Assembly: GCA_036417435.1 (NCBI GenBank) | Contig: CM070913.1 | Location: forward strand, 5,808,680 to 5,872,679 | Direction: 5' to 3' | Length of the DNA stretch: 64,000 nucleotides | DNA from: Inia geoffrensis | Lineage: Eukaryota > Chordata > Mammalia > Artiodactyla > Iniidae | In this document: positions 60,375 to 64,000 of the stretch, one piece after another | Numbering within the stretch: the stretch's first letter is position 1 | Layout of the letters: the number at the start of each line of letters is the position of its first letter | Position numbers and translations under genes: made by a program | The notes under the pieces: model-generated | What the model saw: the letters and a program-made list of their open reading frames with translations, nothing else | The model's database searches: none | What the model was told of the DNA's origin: nothing

Positions 60375-60482
60375 GATGGACACCACGCGGCCAGAGCCAC
60401 CCACTACGGCTCCCTGCCCCAGAAGGCGCAGCACGGCCGGCCCCAAGATGAAAACCCCGTAGTGCACTTCTTCAAGAACATC
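60375..60482 (+). CDS. MBP: Classic MBP exon 3 (36 codons)
   Basis: Acceptor TATCTTTCAG at 60365-60374, donor GTAAGT at 60483, phase 0/0. It encodes [19 protein letters not shown], then [17 protein letters not shown]. Bovine reads GHRPQ where this reads HGRPQ, a simple order swap of Gly and His. The end of the exon holds the start of the amphipathic membrane-binding helix, PVVHFFKNI, which continues into exon 4; the region around it is the immunodominant segment of MBP in multiple sclerosis research. The helix residues VVHFF are fully conserved. Phase 0 at both ends lets it follow exon 1 or exon 2 equally. Confidence 0.97.
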
Positions 60483-60559
60483 GTAAGTGGCAGCCACGGG
60501 TGGGAGGGGGCAGACTAGAGGGGTGAGGGGCGCCCGGCCCTGCCCCAGTCCACGAGGGC

Positions 60560-60675
60560 CCGAGTATGTCCCCAGGTGACACTGAGCTCTGATCCACAAG
60601 GGGTCTGAGTAGATCTCCATGTGACACAGCTGTAATCCATGATGCGGGGTCTGAGTATATCCCCAGGTGACGCCT
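60560..60675 (+). repeat. Short imperfect tandem repeat in intron 3
   Basis: A unit of roughly 50 bp built on GAGTAT(G)TCCCCAGGTGAC and GATCCA...GGGGTCTGAGTA occurs about three times (around 60561, 60609, 60650). Copies are degenerate. Confidence 0.6.
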
Positions 60676-60929
60676 CCCAACTTCCTCAGGGGGAGGATGG
60701 CCTCGGGAGCCCAGGGCCAGCACCTGGTCCCAAGGTCTGAGCTGCATCTGCACCTTAACTTTGTGTTAAAACTTTGAGTTCTACCAAAGAACTCACTCCT
60801 TTTGAGACTAAGCTAGTAGGAGATGCTTAGTTCAAAAATACAAGCTTTGCAAAACTCTGGAGACGGTAAGATCAGCGGTGCGGGGGCAGGAGGGATGAAT
60901 AGACTAGCAGTGCCCAGGATTTGGGGGCA

Positions 60930-61185
60930 GCCAGTCTCCTCTGAATGATCCCGTGACAGCGGAGACACCTCCTACATTTCTCAAAATCCACAGAATGTAC
61001 AACACAAGAGTCCACAGACCTTGGTTAATGTATTGACATTGGCTCAGTTTTCACAAGTGGACCACATGAGAGCCAGGGGTGCTGTGCACAGGGCAGAGGG
61101 GTCATGAGAACTCTCTGCAATTGCTGTGCAAGTTTTCTAGAAACCTAAAACTTCTCTAAAAAATAACATCTTAAAAACAAAACCA
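60930..61185 (+). repeat. Old L1M-type LINE 3' fragment, sense
   Basis: CAAAATCCACAGAATGTACA, ACACAAGAGTCCACAGACC, TTGGTTAATGTATTGACATT, AACTCTCTGCAATTGCTGTG and CTAAAACTTCTCTAAAAAAT follow the 3' end of older L1 elements in order. Confidence 0.75.
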
Positions 61186-61744
61186 CAGGCTCTAATTATA
61201 AACTTTCTGTGCAGCAGACATCTAAGATGGTATTTTCATGTTGATTAGGGAGCTTTAGGAGTCGCACACCTGAGGGTGTCCTTTTTGAGGCTCGAATACC
61301 AGGGGCCCTTGACTGCCCACCCCAGAGAGGATGGTGGTGACGCTCACCGTCTCTATCACCTGCGACAGGGGGTGTGTCATGGGAGCACGCCAAGAGGGAT
61401 CGCCTCCGTGGCTGCAGAGCCTTTGGCGTGTTTCCCATCCTCTCAAACACTTTCTGTGTGCTCTGGAAGATCGAGGTAGCACTGGATACTTTCAAATTCT
61501 CAAATCGTGTATTTCTCTCTCAACTAAAACAGAACTGGGACGCCGGGCAGAGACTGAGTGGGTGGCTTCTTATACCAATAGATACCAGACCCTCCCAGCA
61601 AGCAGGAGCTAGCAGGGAACTAGCAACAAGCCAGGTGACAACACGAGGTGACACGGTGACAACAGGAGGCTCTCACGAGGAGGGTCAGGGCTGCTGTGAA
61701 GGAGGGACCCCACCCCCGCTCACCATTCTCCCGTGTCTTTGCAG

Positions 61745-61780
61745 GTGACACCTCGCACACCTCCTCCATCACAAGGAAAG
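61745..61780 (+). CDS. MBP: Classic MBP exon 4 (12 codons)
   Basis: Microexon with acceptor GTCTTTGCAG ending at 61744 and donor GTAAGG at 61781, phase 0/0. It encodes VTPRTPPPSQGK, identical to the peptide known in cattle and human. It completes the membrane-binding helix begun in exon 3 and carries the proline-rich SH3 ligand (TPRTPPP, bound by Fyn) and the MAP-kinase target threonines. Its identity is certain despite the small size, because both neighbours and phases agree. Confidence 0.97.
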
Positions 61781-62185
61781 GTAAGGCCTCCCAATGTGTT
61801 GCGTCATCGTCACTGTACAGCCCTCCCCTGAAATCCCTAAATGGATCAAAAGGGGGGCTGGACTCAGAGCTCCCTGATTTCACCTCAAAATGTCTTGCCA
61901 CGTGGAGCCCACGTAGGACAGGCTGAGCCGCGCGTGACACCCCTTCCTGCCTGCTGCTGCGTAGACAGCGCTCACCATCCCAGCTCCCTTCCCTCTCAGC
62001 CCCAATCTGAAATCCTCCCTGGGCAGCTCCCCGGGGCCACGGCCAGCCACAGGATAGGGCGCGTGTGCCAAAACCCGTTTGCCATCTCAGCACTGTGTTT
62101 TCCTGACTGTGTTTCCTGTTTCGTGGAGAGAATGTTTTTCCCACACTGATCACCGTGTCCCTCTCTTTTTCTTTTCCTCACACAG
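61781..62185 (+). other. MBP: Classic MBP intron 4
   Basis: A 405-bp intron from GTAAGG to CACACAG with a pyrimidine-rich end (CTCTCTTTTTCTTTTCCTCA). No repeat or other feature recognised. Confidence 0.85.
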
Positions 62186-62218
62186 GGGCGAGGACTGTCC
62201 CTCAGCAGATTTAGCTGG
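62186..62218 (+). CDS. MBP: Classic MBP exon 5 (11 codons)
   Basis: Acceptor TTCCTCACACAG, donor GTAGGT at 62219, phase 0/0. It encodes GRGLSLSRFSW, identical to the mammalian MBP peptide that precedes GAEGQ in exon 6. In known MBP the single Trp, which is here, inserts at the lipid interface, and SLSRFSW contains phosphorylation sites. The donor GTAGGT is somewhat weaker than the other donors. Exon 6 (expected GAEGQKPGFGYGG) is not found before base 64000. Confidence 0.96.
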
Positions 62219-64000
62219 GTAGGTGACAAGTGCACGTCCACCCATTGCCTCTCCTTCCTCACGGCCACCCAGCTGTTCTGTTCTGCTCTGTTGCAGTTGC
62301 TCTCTGGGCCCACCTTCCTTCCCATCCCACCCAGCTTGTCCCCCGCTGCTTCCGCCGCAGCCAGTCCTTCCTTCCAGCTGGGCTCACGCTGCTGTTTCCA
62401 TGACCCAGGGCCCAGGCACCAAAGGGCTCCTAGGAGACTCCCCTGGGCTCCTCCCCAGGGAAGGAGCGACTCCATGTATTAGAAAATTCCTGATTTCCCT
62501 CCAAAACGGCAGATGAGGAAAAATGGGTCCCTGCAGTCCGCGTGTGGACCTGTCCAAATAGCCAGCACTCCCTCCCCTGCCAGATGTTGACATTTTGGGG
62601 AGGAAAAAATGATTCTGCTAACGAGACAAAAAGATGCTAAATTTAGTCATTCAGTTTATAAACCTAAGTGGTCCAAAAGATTCTGGCTTGGGTTTTGATT
62701 TAGTCATAACTGAAGCTTGGATATCAAGCCATCCAGGAAAACCTTTTTAGGAGTTTCTGAGAAGATTTTAAAGAAGATTAAAATCTTCGTTTAACCCATG
62801 AAGATTTTAAATGGCTGATCTGTTCACTTTCTAGTAAAATTTTGTGTCTGAGCCAACTTTAAATGCCTATCTATATTTTAACTAAACCTATCGACCCTAC
62901 TTACTAGCAAATATTAGATAGAGTTCTTACTTTATAAAATTTCCAGAATAAAAAGAGAACCACTAATCTATAGGCCAGGAACTGTGTCTGTCTTGGAGAC
63001 ACGGTATCCTTAGAAACACATCCTCCAATGTCCTCGGAGACACAATAAATCTCTAGTGCAGAGCCTACATATCCTTGATACCCAATTAATAAGCATCATA
63101 GAAATCAATGAATGACTTTAGAAAGAAAGAAAAGGAAGGAAGGAAGGGAGGGAGGAGGGAGGGGGGGAGCCACCCTCAGAGAAAAGGCAGGGGAGGCTTC
63201 CATAAACTGCCCCAACACATCATTACATTGAAGTATGAAGTGAGATGTTTGCTGGGACATTTTATACAAATATGCCTGAGCGTTTTCCTGACCTAATGAA
63301 TTGGCCGCAAGGTGCTGATAACGTAGGGAATCGACACGGGCCAACAGCCCCCAGGGACAATTAATGAGTGACTTTCTGTGCCAGCAGGAGACAAAGATGA
63401 TGTTGAAGAATGGGACCCACTTTTGACCCAGAAATCTGATTTTAGTAACCGCATGAGCTGCCTCCTAACCTTCTAGGCGTGAACCAGGGCGAAGCCATCG
63501 GTGAACGTGGAGCGATGGGAGGGGAAAGACCATGTTTCTTCCAGTCGTTTAAAGGCCACTTCAGCCCGGCAGCTAACAGCACGGCCTTTGCGTGCCTCTC
63601 ACGTCTCTGTGTTTGGTCCCACTAATGTCTGTTAATTTTCTCTTTTTTTCCAAAGTAAAATCCTGCTCCATATTCCGTGAGCGGGTTTGTCGGTTTCCTA
63701 GAGCCACACGACTGTCTTCCCGTTTGGAGTTCCTGAAAATCCCACCATTCTTCTAAACTATGTTGTCTGTTTTTTGGTAAATTCTAGGTTGTCCAAAGAT
63801 ATAAGTGACCAAGAGTTTGAAAGGAGAAAATTTAAGCAGATTATTAATCTGAAAACCAATCCTTGAATTTAATTCTCAGAAGCTCTTTATTTTTGGAGAA
63901 AACAGCAGAGTAAGAGAACGATTTAGCACTTGCATGGGAGAGCGTGGATCTCGACAACTCTTGTGTCTGTCCTTTGGCTCAGTCCTCTTTAACCATCCCC
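62219..64000 (+). other. MBP: Classic MBP intron 5 (5' part)
   Basis: The intron runs to the end of the window without a recognisable acceptor and exon 6. It contains a GC-rich beginning with a pyrimidine run, an AT-rich part at 62580-63100, a purine-rich GGAA/GGGA microsatellite at 63118-63168, and otherwise unassigned sequence. Confidence 0.8.
63118..63168 (+). repeat. GGAA/GGGA purine microsatellite
   Basis: AAAGAAAGAAAAGGAAGGAA followed by GGAAGGGAGGGAGG and a run of G's. A homopurine tract with triplex and G-quadruplex potential; GGAA runs can bind ETS factors. Confidence 0.85.

Larger units (their letters stand above)
60483..61744 (+). other. MBP: Classic MBP intron 3
   Basis: A 1.26-kb intron from GTAAGT to CTTTGCAG. 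It contains an old L1 3' fragment (about 60930-61185). Before that, a short repeated motif related to CCCAGGTGACACTGAGCTCT and GTCTGAGTAT recurs two to three times at 60560-60680. No coding features seen. Confidence 0.8.

Noticed and set aside
63361..64000. Possible classic MBP exon 6 near the window end
   Set aside because: No sequence encoding GAEGQ...GFGYGGRASDYKS was found; the exon must lie beyond the window.

Overview
This window is mammalian nuclear DNA, almost certainly from a cetacean and most likely a toothed whale. It carries five tRNA-derived CHR-type SINEs of the cetacean/hippo lineage (their tRNA-end sequence starts GGGCTTCCCTGG), a cetartiodactyl L1 with intact target-site duplications, and a coding sequence close to bovine. 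There are no bacterial-type genes, operons, CRISPR arrays or ribosome binding sites. Nearly all reading frames over 60 codons are chance or repeat-derived.

The only gene I can support is MBP (myelin basic protein, with its overlapping Golli-MBP transcription unit), on the + strand. The window covers the middle of the gene. Six coding exons are visible: a Golli-only exon (7707-7794); the shared exon (35131-35552), whose 5' part is Golli-specific and whose 3' part is classic MBP exon 1, with classic ATG at 35382; classic exon 2 (42234-42311, alternatively spliced in relatives); exon 3 (60375-60482); exon 4 (61745-61780); and exon 5 (62186-62218). All junctions are in phase and have GT/AG borders. 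A read-through of the shared exon gives the known short Golli form ending VSSEE at 35570. The Golli start-codon exon must lie upstream of base 1, and classic exons 6 and 7 beyond base 64000.

Region by region: 1-7706 is Golli intron with a (CA)n tract, an antisense L1, two CHR SINEs and a 43-bp direct repeat. 7795-35130 is a long intron holding ancient MIR/L2/L1 fragments, two CHR SINEs, a Z-DNA-prone CA/CG tract, two TGGA tandem arrays, G20 and C23 homopolymers, and the upstream regulatory territory of classic MBP. 35553-42233 is classic intron 1. 42312-60374 is classic intron 2 with a GC-rich start, L1 pieces, a CHR SINE and a 2.5-kb, 27-bp-unit minisatellite. The remaining introns are short.

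The most notable items are: (1) a 27-bp minisatellite of about 93 units, with a 646-bp higher-order duplication, an E-box (CACCTG) in most units, and reading frames open on both strands; (2) a Golli exon whose donor appears shifted so that three residues conserved in human and mouse (GEA) are lost; (3) a TGGA array 1.1-1.7 kb upstream of classic exon 1, in the position of the known polymorphic human MBP repeat, apparently grown from the tail of an L2 element that is itself split by an MLT1 LTR; (4) a classic MBP core promoter lying inside Golli coding sequence; and (5) a divergent exon 2 that has lost basic residues. I found no wholly new gene system.
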